Assembly: GCF_002005105.1 (NCBI RefSeq)
Contig: NZ_MSCV01000028.1
Coordinates: 21,997 to 85,996 of the forward strand
DNA: 64,000 nt
Direction of reading: 5' to 3'
DNA from: Methylocaldum sp. 14B
GTDB lineage: Bacteria; Pseudomonadota; Gammaproteobacteria; Methylococcales; Methylococcaceae
Of the stretch, positions 9,130 through 18,428 are shown piece after piece. Position 1 is the first letter of the stretch, and every line of letters begins with the position of its first letter. The position numbers and the translations under genes were made by a program. The notes beneath the pieces were generated by a model. It worked only from the letters and a program-made list of their open reading frames with translations. It made no database searches and was not told the DNA's origin.

Positions 9130-10226
9130 GACTGTACAACCTGTAAGCGGTGGTGCCTGCGCGTACGGTCGTTCACCCGCCCCACCAGCTGGCCGCAGGC
9201 CGCGTCGATGTCGTCGCCGCGAGTCTTGCGGGTGGTCGCGATCAATCCGGCGGCGTGCAGCATGTCGCTGAACCGGCGTATGGTTTCCGGACCGGAGCAC
9301 CGGTAATTGGAACCCGGAAACGGATTGAACGGAATCAGGTTGACCTTGGATGGCACGTGACTCAATAGGCGAATCAAGGCCCTGGCATGCGCGGGCGTAT
9401 CGTTGATGCCGTCAAGCATCACGTATTCGAACGTCACTTTGCGGCGGTTTTCTCGCCCGACATAGCGTTTGCACGCTGCCAGAAGCTCCTTGATCGGGTA
9501 CTTCTGGTTGATCGGCACCAATTCGTTGCGCAATTCGTCGTCCGGGGCGTGCAGGGACACGGCCAGGGCGATATCTGACACTTCGGCAAGTCTGTCCAAG
9601 GCCGGAACGATGCCTGAGGTGCTGAGCGTCACCCGGCGCTTGGAGAGCCCGTAGGCGAAATCGTCCAGCATCAGGCTGGTGGCGGCGACAACATTGTTGA
9701 AGTTGAGCAGCGGCTCGCCCATGCCCATGAGGACCACGTTGGTCACTCGGCCTTCGCCGAGTTCGCGCCGCGCCACCCAGAGCTGGCTGATGATCTCGGC
9801 GGCGCTCAGGTTGCGATTGAAGCCCTGCCGCGCCGTGGAACAGAACGAGCATTCCAGAGCGCAACCCACTTGGGACGATACGCACAAGGTGCCGCGCCCG
9901 TCTTCGGGAATGAAGACGGTCTCGATGCGGTTTTGGTCATCCAGTTGCAGCAACCATTTGCAGGTGCCGTCCGAGGATTTCTGCGCATAGGCGATCTCCG
10001 GCACGCGGATTTCGCAACGTTCGGCCAGCCGCATCCGCAGCGACTTGCTCAAATTGGTCATCGCCGAGAAATCGGCGACGCCGCGCTGATGTATCCATTG
10101 CAGCAACTGCGTCGCACGAAAAGGTTTTTCCCCGATCTCGACGAAGAAGGCTTCCATCGCCTTCCGGTCTAGGCCGAGGAGATTCAGCTTTTCGCCGGAA
10201 TTAACGGGTGCGGGGGCAGAGCTCAT
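9126..10226 (-). CDS. rlmN: Dual-specificity 23S rRNA/tRNA (adenine-C2) methyltransferase RlmN
   Basis: A radical-SAM protein of 366 residues with the CX3CX2C iron-sulfur motif at C122, C126 and C129 ([12 protein letters not shown]) and the second methyl-carrying cysteine near the C-terminus ([11 protein letters not shown]). RlmN makes m2A2503 in 23S rRNA and m2A37 in tRNAs. I chose the start [10 protein letters not shown] at 10226. It overlaps the 3' end of ndk by 26 nt; a longer open frame upstream would lie inside ndk and lacks family similarity. It is coupled to pilF downstream. Confidence 0.93.
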   Translation of the reverse strand: MSSAPAPVNSGEKLNLLGLDRKAMEAFFVEIGEKPFRATQLLQWIHQRGVADFSAMTNLSKSLRMRLAERCEIRVPEIAYAQKSSDGTCKWLLQLDDQNRIETVFIPEDGRGTLCVSSQVGCALECSFCSTARQGFNRNLSAAEIISQLWVARRELGEGRVTNVVLMGMGEPLLNFNNVVAATSLMLDDFAYGLSKRRVTLSTSGIVPALDRLAEVSDIALAVSLHAPDDELRNELVPINQKYPIKELLAACKRYVGRENRRKVTFEYVMLDGINDTPAHARALIRLLSHVPSKVNLIPFNPFPGSNYRCSGPETIRRFSDMLHAAGLIATTRKTRGDDIDAACGQLVGRVNDRTRRHHRLQVVQS

Positions 10227-10632
10227 TCTCTTTGAAGAAAAATGCGATTTCCTGTGCCGCCGTATCCGGTCCGTCGGAACCATGCACCGCGTTTTCGTCG
10301 ATGCTGACGGCAAAATCGGCACGGATGGTGCCGGGTGCGGCTTCCTTGGGATTGGTGGCGCCCATGATTTCGCGGTTCTTGGCGATGGCGTTTTCGCCTT
10401 CCAGGACCTGCACCATCACCGGACCGGTGATCATGAAATTTACCAGATCGTTGAAGAACGGCCTTGCCTTGTGGACCGCATAAAATCCCTCCGCTTGCTC
10501 GCGGGAAAGATGCAGCATTTTAGCCGCGACGATTTTGAGCCCCGCTTTCTCGAAGCGGCTGTAAATTTCGCCGATCACGTTCTTGGCTACAGCGTCGGGT
10601 TTGATGATGGACAAGGTGCGTTCGACCGCCAT
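10201..10632 (-). CDS. ndk: Nucleoside diphosphate kinase
   Basis: A 143-residue protein starting [15 protein letters not shown], with the catalytic histidine H117 in NAVHGSDG and the usual C-terminal length. It transfers the gamma phosphate between nucleoside triphosphates. A strong Shine-Dalgarno (AAGGAGA) precedes the ATG at 10632. It is the first gene of the ndk-rlmN-pilF block. A degenerate copy of the end of iscA lies about 215 bp upstream, which suggests that iscA was the original upstream neighbour. Confidence 0.96.
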   Translation of the reverse strand: MAVERTLSIIKPDAVAKNVIGEIYSRFEKAGLKIVAAKMLHLSREQAEGFYAVHKARPFFNDLVNFMITGPVMVQVLEGENAIAKNREIMGATNPKEAAPGTIRADFAVSIDENAVHGSDGPDTAAQEIAFFFKENELCPRTR

Positions 10633-10848
10633 TGGATCTCCTTGATTCGGATTCGCCGGTGTTGTGTAGTGAATGAAAACCGAGCGTTCTCGGCTTTCGG
10701 AAAAACGTTCGCCGCCCAGATACGGGCAGATAAAACATTGGGATTTTACTGGAAAATTGAGCCGATGATAAGAAATACCGGCCCTTGAACCCGTTTTCAA
10801 ACGCCATGAGCAGCATCATGGCGTCGCACGGCAGATTGAAGCCGGCCT

Positions 10849-10949
10849 TTAGACCGCGAAACCTTCCCCGCAACCGCAGGTCGCCTTGACGTCGGGATTG
10901 TCGAAGCGAAACGCTCCGTTGATCCCCTCCCGGCGATAATCCACCCGAA
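10849..10949 (-). pseudogene. Duplicate of the 3' end of iscA
   Basis: These 101 bp match the last 100 bp of the intact iscA (18716-18816) with nine mismatches counted by eye. They encode VDYRREGINGAFRFDN followed by PDVKATCGCGEGFAV and a stop. Similarity stops abruptly upstream of GATAATCCACC. The two copies frame the Rhs island like boundary repeats. Either this is the original iscA end displaced by an insertion that brought its own replacement end, or it is a partial duplication. Confidence 0.8.
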
Positions 10950-11273
10950 GTTGAAGACTCAACTCGCCGGGCCAGAACTCCGGCCACCCTGGAAACTTAT
11001 CATTATCATTCCCAAATCGACAGGAGAAGGGCGCAGGCTTTCGTTGTTTGACTTCCATGACCGCGCCAACGGAGTATCAACGGCGCGGGTGGGTTAGCAG
11101 AGCATAACCCGCTTTCAGAGATTCACCGACGCCCCCCGGCGCGATACGCGTCGCTGCTTCCCGCAGGGAGGTGGACTGATTCAAAATTAAAAGCAAATAA
11201 CCAAAGTCTGACCCCTTCGCTCGTTCAGCGCATCATATGGCTCTGGATAAAAATCTAATTTAACGATCACCCT
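10950..11273. other. Intergenic at the Rhs island edge
   Basis: About 320 bp without a credible gene. It includes GCGCGGGTGGGTTAGCAG (about 11080-11100), resembling the common GGGTGGGTTAGCG repeat, and AACCAAAGTCTGACCCCTTC (about 11198-11218). A similar phrase (AACCAAAGCCTGACACCTTC) occurs near 26510. Confidence 0.4.
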
Positions 11274-11696
11274 TTAACTGCTCAGACTTGCATTGTGCCT
11301 TGCCGCCTCTTCATCCGCGGGATCAACATAGTAATCGTCACAGGAGCGATAAGTCCTATTTCGGTTATCTTTAACGCGTCCGCCGAGTTGCGTGGCAATT
11401 TCAATCATCCATTTTAAAGTCTTCTCGTCGGAATTCTTTGTCATCAAATGACTTTTTGATAAAAATAGTTTTCCTGGAATATCCCCCATAGGGTCAAATA
11501 CTAAAGTGCCCTTCTCCGCCCTGCTGCCTGTGTCACTTTCCTTGAGAGCAATATCGTTACGCGCTTTGGCTAACGCCTTTAGCTGGGCAAGCGATGGCGG
11601 TAAATAATAGAAAAGTTTCTTTCTGCCGAGCCACCACGGGCCATATCGTGTTTTTAGGCCCAGGACCATGAAAAATAAACCTTTCTTTACCGCCAT
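11274..11696 (-). CDS. Hypothetical protein, candidate Rhs immunity protein
   Basis: A 140-residue protein I cannot assign to a family. Its base composition is lower in GC than the housekeeping genes around the island. It contains LGLKTRYGPWWLGRKKLFYYLPPS near the N-terminus and a charged C-terminal half. It starts 17 nt after the stop of a truncated toxin-like tail (11714-11880), the usual place of an immunity gene behind an Rhs toxin tip. An immunity role is inferred only from position. Confidence 0.5.
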   Translation of the reverse strand: MAVKKGLFFMVLGLKTRYGPWWLGRKKLFYYLPPSLAQLKALAKARNDIALKESDTGSRAEKGTLVFDPMGDIPGKLFLSKSHLMTKNSDEKTLKWMIEIATQLGGRVKDNRNRTYRSCDDYYVDPADEEAARHNASLSS

Positions 11697-11713
11697 TGCT
11701 TTATAAGGGGTGG

Positions 11714-11880
11714 TTATTTGAACGATTTTATGACACCTGCACCACTGTAAAGTCTATTGACATTGGTCAAGCCCTTACCACGCTCATATAACAGAGGAAT
11801 TCCAAGGCCATAATCAGCGCTATAATCCCTAACATGATTAGCCCATTGCCCTTTAGTCGTTAGGTCTGCCCAAAGCGCGG
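11714..11880 (-). pseudogene. Truncated C-terminal tail of an Rhs-type toxin tip
   Basis: The minus strand encodes about 55 residues including ADLTTKGQWANHVRDYSADY and LYERGKGLTNVNRLYSGAGV, ending in a stop. Its 5' end is cut by the palindromic repeat at 11877-11974, so no start or Rhs core remains. The AT-rich composition and its place between a displaced tip cassette and an orphan small gene suggest the remains of a third toxin tip. I do not recognise the toxin family. Confidence 0.4.
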
Positions 11881-11974
11881 TAGGGCGCAATAGCGTACTC
11901 GCGTATTGCGCCGAATAAAGGCCGAATTCATGCGGCGGAATACGGGAGTACCCTATTCCGCCCTACGCGAGCTA
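11877..11974. repeat. Palindromic intergenic repeat (TAGGGCGCAATA type)
   Basis: Nested inverted repeats: GGCGCAATA with TATTGCGCC (about 11884-11912) and GGCGGAATA with TATTCCGCC (about 11932-11966), bounded by CGGTAGGGC and GCCCTACGC. It has the form of a complex REP element. It separates the truncated tail at 11714 from the immunity gene at 11985. Confidence 0.6.
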
Positions 11975-11984
11975 AATGAGCAGA

Positions 11985-12308
11985 TTATTCACCGTGACTA
12001 ACTCGGATAACTTTTGCATCTCTTTTTGATATTTCTATCATGGCCACTCCACCCATTAGTCCTTCTGGTAACGTTCCTTTTATTACCCAAACGGTATTAT
12101 TAAGGACCGCTTTTAGAGGTTTTTGTCTATCAATATTTTCCACACCATATATCGGTTTTAAAATCGCCTCCGCCACGACTACGGCCGTCATCTCGTCGGG
12201 AATAAAACCTTCATCAGGAACATAGGAGTGTTCCTGCGCCATAACGCTATAGCTTTCAGCTACCATTAAAAAAAATATAAAAAAGACACGACTTATCCGC
12301 TGACTCAT
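11985..12308 (-). CDS. NTF2-fold-like immunity protein
   Basis: A 107-residue protein with an N-terminal signal sequence ([18 protein letters not shown]) and a domain with [24 protein letters not shown] and [12 protein letters not shown], ending IRVSHGE. From memory this matches the NTF2-fold immunity family (YbbC-like, Pfam Imm-NTF2-2). Its start overlaps the stop of the Rhs tip at 12305 (ATGA), which is typical of toxin-immunity pairs. It is predicted to protect the cell from that tip. Confidence 0.7.
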   Translation of the reverse strand: MSQRISRVFFIFFLMVAESYSVMAQEHSYVPDEGFIPDEMTAVVVAEAILKPIYGVENIDRQKPLKAVLNNTVWVIKGTLPEGLMGGVAMIEISKRDAKVIRVSHGE

Positions 12309-12775
12309 TTGGCTCCGCTCCCAACTGTTTGGACGGTGCCGTGAAGTGGGCTATTTGGTAACGGTGTATACATTTTTATCTGTCCTTGAGGAGTGCCGAG
12401 TAATCCTGGAAGATTATCTTTGTCAAGATTTCTCTTGTCATCCTCTGAGAAGTTCTCGTTGTCATATCTTTTATCGTAACTGCCATGGGTATGATAGTTT
12501 CCGGCAGCTTTGGTACCAGTGGGACATACCCCATCATATGACCAATCTTTTCCACCCTTATTGGGAGGTGTATAAAAACAGCTTCCATTTGCATAAGTAC
12601 ACAGCCTACCGGCATATTCGACGCCATCCTTAATTGATTGCGGATTAATATCCCTAACGGCCTGCTCCCCAGCAGCTTGAGCACTCGGATACTCTGCGTA
12701 GGGTTCCAGCCCAAATGGATCGATGTAATTCAGCGGGTTATTCCCCACATAGGCATAGGTATTTAGACCACCCAC
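12305..12775 (-). CDS. Displaced (orphan) Rhs toxin tip, DUF4329-like
   Basis: From a GTG at 12775 the frame reads [20 protein letters not shown], the hyperconserved Rhs junction, then a new 130-residue tip with [20 protein letters not shown] and [21 protein letters not shown]. This pattern fits DUF4329, a JAB-like domain common in Rhs tips. In-frame Rhs core sequence ([20 protein letters not shown] ... [10 protein letters not shown]) continues upstream to 12979, nearly identical to the end of the full-length Rhs gene, then stops abruptly with no signal peptide or start. It is therefore an orphan C-terminal cassette able to recombine onto the complete Rhs. The immunity gene at 11985 overlaps its stop. 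Confidence 0.75.
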   Translation of the reverse strand: MGGLNTYAYVGNNPLNYIDPFGLEPYAEYPSAQAAGEQAVRDINPQSIKDGVEYAGRLCTYANGSCFYTPPNKGGKDWSYDGVCPTGTKAAGNYHTHGSYDKRYDNENFSEDDKRNLDKDNLPGLLGTPQGQIKMYTPLPNSPLHGTVQTVGSGAK

Positions 12776-13045
12776 GAGCCCGATCGGATCGCTCTCCAGA
12801 TACCGCCCGAGGCTCGGATCGTAATCGCGGAAGACGTTGTAATGCAGCCCCGACTCGCCGTCGTAGTACTGGCCCGGGAAGCGCAGGTTGAGTGTGAGGG
12901 GCTGTTGATCGCCATCCGGGTCTTCCTCGGGGCGACCGACACCGAACGGGTCGGAGTCCCAAAACCAGCGCGGTAGGTATCAAGTCCCGGCTGTTTATAA
13001 ACCTTTTTACGGAAAAGATGGGGATGGGATGTTTGCCAATTTTTC

Positions 13046-13140
13046 AGCCCGCGTAGGATGTGCCGACGAAGGAGGCGCATCGATCACAAACTCGAACGAT
13101 GCGGTTCCTGCGTCACCGCATCCTACGCGAGCTTTGCTTA
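13046..13140. repeat. Palindromic repeat (CGTAGGATG type) within the Rhs island
   Basis: CGCGTAGGATG (from about 13051) and CGCATCCTACGCG (about 13118-13131) form inverted ends around CGATCACAAACTCGAACGATG. Similar GTAGGATG/CATCCTAC repeats occur at about 25243 and 29021. It separates the orphan tip from the full-length Rhs immunity candidate. Confidence 0.55.
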
Positions 13141-13146
13141 TCCAGC

Positions 13147-13419
13147 TTATTGAGGGCAAACTGTCTTTATGGGTAGGCCATCTTTGTAAGCATAGTATTC
13201 GACGCAAGCTTTCTGATTTCTAATAACCTCGCGCTTACCAATATCACTACCATATATGACCTCGGCAATTGAGGTTGTCCCGTCTTGATTCCAGTCCATT
13301 TCTCGCCACGAGTATCCGTGCCTATAACTGGAAGATGCACGAGAAATAAGATATATGAGTAGAAATATAAAAACCACGCCAACAATTTTTGTCATGAGCT
13401 TTATCATCACCTTGCCCAT
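13147..13419 (-). CDS. Small membrane protein with EF-hand-like motif, candidate Rhs immunity protein
   Basis: A 90-residue protein with one N-terminal transmembrane helix (GVVFIFLLIYLIS) and a short exported domain containing DWNQDGTTSIAEV, which fits an EF-hand-type D-x-N-x-D-G loop. It ends with a short stretch holding two cysteines. The start lies inside the last codons of the full-length Rhs gene (overlap 13 nt), the standard place for an immunity gene. Immunity to the C-terminal toxin of that Rhs is inferred from position; I do not recognise the family. Confidence 0.6.
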   Translation of the reverse strand: MGKVMIKLMTKIVGVVFIFLLIYLISRASSSYRHGYSWREMDWNQDGTTSIAEVIYGSDIGKREVIRNQKACVEYYAYKDGLPIKTVCPQ

Positions 13420-16400
13420 GGAGCACTAGTCCCATCGCTTGATCGAGTAGCAGGATAATTCGTCGTTCCATTGGCCGCTTCGGAAGAAAGTAATCCATTA
13501 CCAAGATCTACTGGTAAGACGTGGTTTCCATTTATGCCCAAAGTTGTTTCTCCATGTTTAAAAAAGTCATTTAACCCCGCTTCTCGAAGACATCGCTGCA
13601 CAGGGGATGCACAGTTATTGGTTAGCGCATTATATCCACCTTGCGATCTCCGAAGGCACGCCTCAAATACTGCCTCCTTCTCAGGCGGCAACTTTAAATT
13701 TACTCGCGTGCCATCTCGAAAACCATTTTTGTCTACATACTCGGATGTAGGAAGATTGGTCATCCCGCTCGGACCAAAAGAATAAGTGGTGCCGTTAACA
13801 TCGGCAGATGCATGACCGAACGACGAGCTGCCCCATCCAACCGGCTGCCAGATCGTTACACCGGCTTCTAATCCAAATGGATCAATCCAATTGACCGGAT
13901 TATTCCCGACATAGGCATAGGTATTTAGACCACCCACGAGCCCGATCGGATCGCTCTCCAGATACCGCCCGAGGCTCGGATCGTAATCGCGGAAGTAGTT
14001 GTAGTGTAGCCCCGACTCGCCGTCGTAGTACTGGCCCGGGAAGCGCAGGTTGAGTGTGAGGGGCTGTTGATCGCCATCCGGGTCTTCCTCGGGGCGACCG
14101 CCCCCGAAAGGATCGGAGTCCCAAAACCAGGCTACGGTCTGATTTTGATCGGTCAGAAGCCTCGGCGCAGCAAGGTGGTCGGCCTGAACGAAATAGACGG
14201 CGGGTTCGCTTTGTGGTGGGGCGCCGCCGACACAGGTCGGGTAACCGCAACGCAAGACCAGCCGGCGCGCGTCGAGGACGGTAATCCAATGGTCGCGGTC
14301 GAGGTCGCGGGGGTCGCCGGGGCCAACCGGCTGGTTGCGGGCTTGAAGTAGGATGTCCACATCGCTCCGGTCGATGACCCCGTCGCGGTTGAAGTCCTGC
14401 TCGCGACCCTCGGGAGAGCGGATGAAGGCCAGCGGCAGATCGTCGAGATAGACAAATTCCCGCAGGGGCTGGCCTGCTTCGCCGCTTTCGGCAATGAGGT
14501 GCCCGGCCGCATCGTAGTGGTAGCCCGTAGTCTGGAAGGTGGTTTTTTGTACGCGCTGTCCCAAACCATTGTATCGGTAGGCGGCCCGGGGCAGGCTCTC
14601 CTGGTTGACCGTTGTGAGTCGGCCGTCCTCACGATAGCCGAATTGGTAGCTGCCCGCGCCGACCATGCGACCGGCTTCGTCATAAGCAAAGCTGCGGTTG
14701 TCCAGCCCCTCGGCCGCGAGCAGCCGATGAGTATCCAGGGCATAGCGGTATGCCGTCTGACCCGCGCTGCGGGTTTCGAGGAGGCGGTTGCCGACCTCGT
14801 CGTAACTCCAACCGCGACTGCCGTAGCGCCCATTGGCGCCGATCAGTCGGTCCAGGGCATCGTAGGTAAAATTCTGGTTGCGGCCCATGTCCAGCCAGTC
14901 CGTGATACCGACGATATTGTCTGCTTCGTCCAACGCGTAAGCGTGATGCTGCACCGTACCCACGGTTTGCTCGGTCAGGCGCCCGTCGGCATCGAAGCTG
15001 CGCGTCAGGATCAAACCGTTGCCGAAGGTGAGCTCCGCCAGAGGACCAAACGGCCGATAGCTGAGGCCGGTCGCTACCACCTCGGTCTGCCCCTGACTGG
15101 TACTCCGGACCTCCGTGATCCGTCCCGTGTTGTCCCGCGGATAACCGATCACCCGCCCAGACGGGTAGGTCAGGCTCACCAAACGGTCCGCGTCGTCGTA
15201 GCCGTAACGGGTGGTATACGACAGTCCATCGATCGTTACGGTTTGGGTCGTCAGCCGGCCACGAACGTCGTACTGGTAGGCGGTATCGCCAGCGCCGTCG
15301 GTCAGGCCGGTCAACCGGCCTAGCCCATGGGGTCCCTGGTCATAGCTATAGCTTACATCCGAGACCGTACCGGGATAGTCGATGCCCAAGAGCCGGTTGA
15401 GGGCATCGTAGCTGGAGATCGCCGTGGCACCGGTGGCATCTTGTCGGGTGAGCCGGTTGCCGGCGCTGTCGTAGCTATAGAGAACTGTGCCGGTGTTGGG
15501 GCTCGCTTCCTGGAGGAGATCGCCAAAGCCGTCATAGGTGTAGGTGGTGGTGAGATTCGAGGGATCGGTGACCGCGAGAAGATGATCCAAGGCATCGTAG
15601 CTGTACCCGGTGCTGCCGGCTAAGGGGTCAGTCTCTGAGACCCGGCGGTTCAAGGCATCGTAGGTGTAGTGAGTCACCCGGTTGAGGGGGTCGGTGACGC
15701 TGGTCCGGTTGCCGTTGGCGTCATAGGCGTAGGTGGTGGTCTGACCGGCGGCGCCGATGGATTGAGTAAGCTGCGAGAGGGTATCGTAGACCCACTGGTG
15801 TTGCCGGACCAGGGTGTTGGACGGATCGAATACCTCTTCTTTCGTCTTGTTGCCGGCGAGGTCGTAGGTGGTGTGGATGTTATTGCCTAAGGCGTCGGTG
15901 ATATCGGTCCGCCGGTGGGCGGCGTCGTAGGTGTACTCAAGAAACGCGCCGTTAGGCGGCGTGACTTTGGTCAACTGGCCGACGCCGTCATACTCGAACG
16001 TCGTGCTCTTGCCGCCCACGGCGCGGTTGATCAGCCGGCCTCGAACGTCGTAGGCCAGATCGATGATGAGCCCATTGGGATCGGTGATGCGACCGACCCG
16101 GCCGTGGGCGTCGTAGGCGCCGTAGGTGGTGACGTGCCCCAGGGCATTGGTGACCGAAGTCAGGTTGCCCTGAACATCGTAGGTCAAGGTCGTCACGTCG
16201 CCGACATCGGTGCGGGGACCGTCGACGCTGGTGACTTGGCCGAAGTCGTTATAAGTGTAGGTCCAGGTGCGGCTTTGGCCGCCCGCGGTAATGGTCTTGG
16301 TGAGGCGGTTGCCGTGGGCATCGTAGGCGAAACTCGTGGTCCGCCCCGGCTCGGTGATCCGGGTCGGCAGCCGGAAAGCCGGGTGCCACTCGGTGGTGAT

Positions 16401-17906
16401 CGTCCGGGCTTCGGGCGTCCCCACGGCTTCGGTGCGGCTGGTCTCGAGGTTGCGGGCGAGATCGTATTGATAAGTGGTAGTGACTCCCTTGAAGTCGGTG
16501 CGGCTGACGACGTTGCCGTTGGCGTCATAGCTGGCCGAACTGGCTTGCTGACCGCAGCCGCTGCCGCAAGGCTGGGTCACACCGGTGCTGCGGGCGACGT
16601 TCAGAATGGTTTGGAACCCGTAGGTCCGGGCTGTTCCGAGCGGATCGGTCACGGTGCTGGAGCCGTCGGCCTGATAGGTCAGGGTCATTCTATCCGCGCC
16701 GCCGGCGTGTTCGGTGAGGATACCGCGGCCTTGTTCGTCGTAGGCGAAGGTCGCGAAACGTTCGCCGTTTTCGTCGATAATCCCGGTCAAGGCATAGGGG
16801 AACCGGATATCTTCGTAGGTGTACAACCGCTTCGGGTTGTCCGACAGGGTCTCGGGGGTGCTGTCCGGATACAGAACCGTACCGAGGCGTCCGAGCACAT
16901 CATACTGATAGGTGTAGACGTTGCCGGCCGGGTCGGTCACGGTGCTCAGCCGATTTTGGGCGTCATACGCCAACAGCAATTGGCGGCCCGAGAGGCGATC
17001 GGTCACATGGTAAAGCCGCCCCAGGCCGTCGTAGGCCAAATCCTGGGCCAGCCCTTCTCGGCTGACGATCGCGGTCAATCGGCCGGTGACATCGTAGTAT
17101 TCCGAAGTCTCGTCCTCGCCGAAGGAATAGCGCCAGCCCGTGATCGTGCCGGCCTCGCTGAGCGGGGCAAGGGTATCGGTGACATCGGCGTCGGGCCGCC
17201 ATTCGCTGCCGACCTTGGCAAAGCGATAGGCGCGGCCGTCAGGACGCACGACATAAATGTCGTTCGCGGTCAACGCCAACTGGCGATCGTAACTGTGGCG
17301 CCAGCGTAACCCCAGGGTCCGATGTTCCGGGTAGGCGCTGTTGTAATAGCGCCTGAATTCCAGCGGCAGCCGACCAGTTCCGGTATAGTCGGATTCCGCC
17401 TGGAATTTGTTGCCGGTGGCACCGTTGACGGGATTGGTGCCGTTGCAGGCCTCAGGTTGTCCCGCGTTCTTTTGGGCCGGCGGCGGGGGTGGGGCGTAGT
17501 AGACCACCATGCTGTCCGAGGCGCTGCAGCCGTTCACGCTGCCGTGGACTTCGAAAACGTTGGGGCCAGGCTGGAGCGTCACCGAGGCGGCGCCGGACCC
17601 GAGGAAGTTGATGAGGGTCGTGAAGGTGCCGGACTGCTGGAAAAACGGGACGCCATTCAGGGTGGCCGTGACCTGGCCGACATCCCCCTGATTGGCGGTC
17701 CCGGAGCCGGTACCGGCGACACCGACCTGGGCCGTCACCACCGTGCTGCCGCGAGCCGGCGCCGTGAAGCTGAGCGAGCAGGCGTCGGCCGCGCCGGCCG
17801 CAAGAAGATTCAGAACCAGCAGCGCGCAAACGAGCATGCGCGATGTTCCCGTGGTGTTCCCAACCAGGGCACAGAATCGTCTCCCTGCCCCCCATCGTTT
17901 TTCCAT
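13407..17906 (-). CDS. Rhs/YD-repeat protein with C-terminal permuted NlpC/P60-like toxin
   Basis: A 1499-residue protein. The start at 17906 has a GGGAG Shine-Dalgarno and gives an N-terminal signal peptide (LVCALLVLNLLAAGAADA). It has an N-terminal beta domain, a DUF6531-like entry (NPVNGATGNKFQAESDYTGT), many YD repeats, and near residues 1170-1225 a dockerin-like pair of calcium loops (DFNRDGVIDRSDVDILL and DLDRDHWITVLDARRL). The Rhs core ends [20 protein letters not shown] then DPFGLE. The 154-residue tip has GHAS (H1365) followed by NNC (C1432), consistent with a circularly permuted papain-like (NlpC/P60 or LRAT) hydrolase. It probably forms a beta-cage that delivers the tip to competitors. 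The reading frame extends past 17906, but that part lacks Rhs features. Confidence 0.88.
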   Translation of the reverse strand: MEKRWGAGRRFCALVGNTTGTSRMLVCALLVLNLLAAGAADACSLSFTAPARGSTVVTAQVGVAGTGSGTANQGDVGQVTATLNGVPFFQQSGTFTTLINFLGSGAASVTLQPGPNVFEVHGSVNGCSASDSMVVYYAPPPPPAQKNAGQPEACNGTNPVNGATGNKFQAESDYTGTGRLPLEFRRYYNSAYPEHRTLGLRWRHSYDRQLALTANDIYVVRPDGRAYRFAKVGSEWRPDADVTDTLAPLSEAGTITGWRYSFGEDETSEYYDVTGRLTAIVSREGLAQDLAYDGLGRLYHVTDRLSGRQLLLAYDAQNRLSTVTDPAGNVYTYQYDVLGRLGTVLYPDSTPETLSDNPKRLYTYEDIRFPYALTGIIDENGERFATFAYDEQGRGILTEHAGGADRMTLTYQADGSSTVTDPLGTARTYGFQTILNVARSTGVTQPCGSGCGQQASSASYDANGNVVSRTDFKGVTTTYQYDLARNLETSRTEAVGTPEARTITTEWHPAFRLPTRITEPGRTTSFAYDAHGNRLTKTITAGGQSRTWTYTYNDFGQVTSVDGPRTDVGDVTTLTYDVQGNLTSVTNALGHVTTYGAYDAHGRVGRITDPNGLIIDLAYDVRGRLINRAVGGKSTTFEYDGVGQLTKVTPPNGAFLEYTYDAAHRRTDITDALGNNIHTTYDLAGNKTKEEVFDPSNTLVRQHQWVYDTLSQLTQSIGAAGQTTTYAYDANGNRTSVTDPLNRVTHYTYDALNRRVSETDPLAGSTGYSYDALDHLLAVTDPSNLTTTYTYDGFGDLLQEASPNTGTVLYSYDSAGNRLTRQDATGATAISSYDALNRLLGIDYPGTVSDVSYSYDQGPHGLGRLTGLTDGAGDTAYQYDVRGRLTTQTVTIDGLSYTTRYGYDDADRLVSLTYPSGRVIGYPRDNTGRITEVRSTSQGQTEVVATGLSYRPFGPLAELTFGNGLILTRSFDADGRLTEQTVGTVQHHAYALDEADNIVGITDWLDMGRNQNFTYDALDRLIGANGRYGSRGWSYDEVGNRLLETRSAGQTAYRYALDTHRLLAAEGLDNRSFAYDEAGRMVGAGSYQFGYREDGRLTTVNQESLPRAAYRYNGLGQRVQKTTFQTTGYHYDAAGHLIAESGEAGQPLREFVYLDDLPLAFIRSPEGREQDFNRDGVIDRSDVDILLQARNQPVGPGDPRDLDRDHWITVLDARRLVLRCGYPTCVGGAPPQSEPAVYFVQADHLAAPRLLTDQNQTVAWFWDSDPFGGGRPEEDPDGDQQPLTLNLRFPGQYYDGESGLHYNYFRDYDPSLGRYLESDPIGLVGGLNTYAYVGNNPVNWIDPFGLEAGVTIWQPVGWGSSSFGHASADVNGTTYSFGPSGMTNLPTSEYVDKNGFRDGTRVNLKLPPEKEAVFEACLRRSQGGYNALTNNCASPVQRCLREAGLNDFFKHGETTLGINGNHVLPVDLGNGLLSSEAANGTTNYPATRSSDGTSAPWAR

Positions 17907-18157
17907 CGTAGATCTCCCGAAAACGTGTTTTACCGTCGCCGCTGAAACGTCCGGCGCTGGCTTCGCCGCTGAAGTTAAGCAGCGATTCGGGAGTCGGTTT
18001 GTAACCAACGTCGCAAAAACGAAAACACGTCCCCGATCACCGATGTCCGGTGCCGAGCTGAACGGCAGAATTCGTCGGAGTAGAAGATGCGTGAGTCCGA
18101 CCGTTCGCTTCCGATGAAACACCCACGCACGAAAGCCGAACGATACGGTAGGTCGAC

Positions 18158-18428
18158 TAGAGCGTTTTCATCGCGCTCGTACGGCAAAACCGGCTTGGCG
18201 GACGTCGTTGGCGCCTTCGGCTCGGGTGAATTGATTCAAGCATTTGTAGGTCGGCAATCCTTTGCCGACGAAGACGCTCGGCCAAGACGTGGTGTCGGGA
18301 AGGGGGGCTTCGGCGCTCCCGAAGACGCCGTTTGCGATTGGAAGGTCGCGACTAAAGCGACGTTTGCGATTGGGAGGGATTCCCGACCTACTCGCGAGTG
18401 CCCGTACAGTAGGTATGAAAATGCTCTA
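18158..18428. mobile_element. 271-bp composite MITE-like element with TAGAGCGTTTTC ends
   Basis: The ends are TAGAGCGTTTTCA (18158-18170) and TGAAAATGCTCTA (18416-18428), an inverted pair with one mismatch. Inside are GTAGGTCGGCAATCCTTTGC (about 18246), a hairpin built on CTTCGG/CCGAAG (about 18308-18323), two GTTTGCGATTGG linkers (18330-18341, 18362-18373) around the hairpin GGTCGC-gactaaa-GCGAC, and ATTCCCGACCTAC. The same parts are arranged similarly at 28706-28897. It lies upstream of the Rhs gene. Confidence 0.65.

Noticed and set aside
15915..17309. Glycine/valine-rich plus-strand open frame opposite the Rhs gene
   Set aside because: Its periodic composition is a mirror of the YD repeats on the other strand; there is no start context or family similarity.
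18330..18373. CRISPR-like repeat-spacer arrangement of the GTTTGCGATTGG units
   Set aside because: Units are few and scattered, the variable parts are self-complementary hairpins rather than unrelated spacers, and no cas genes are present.
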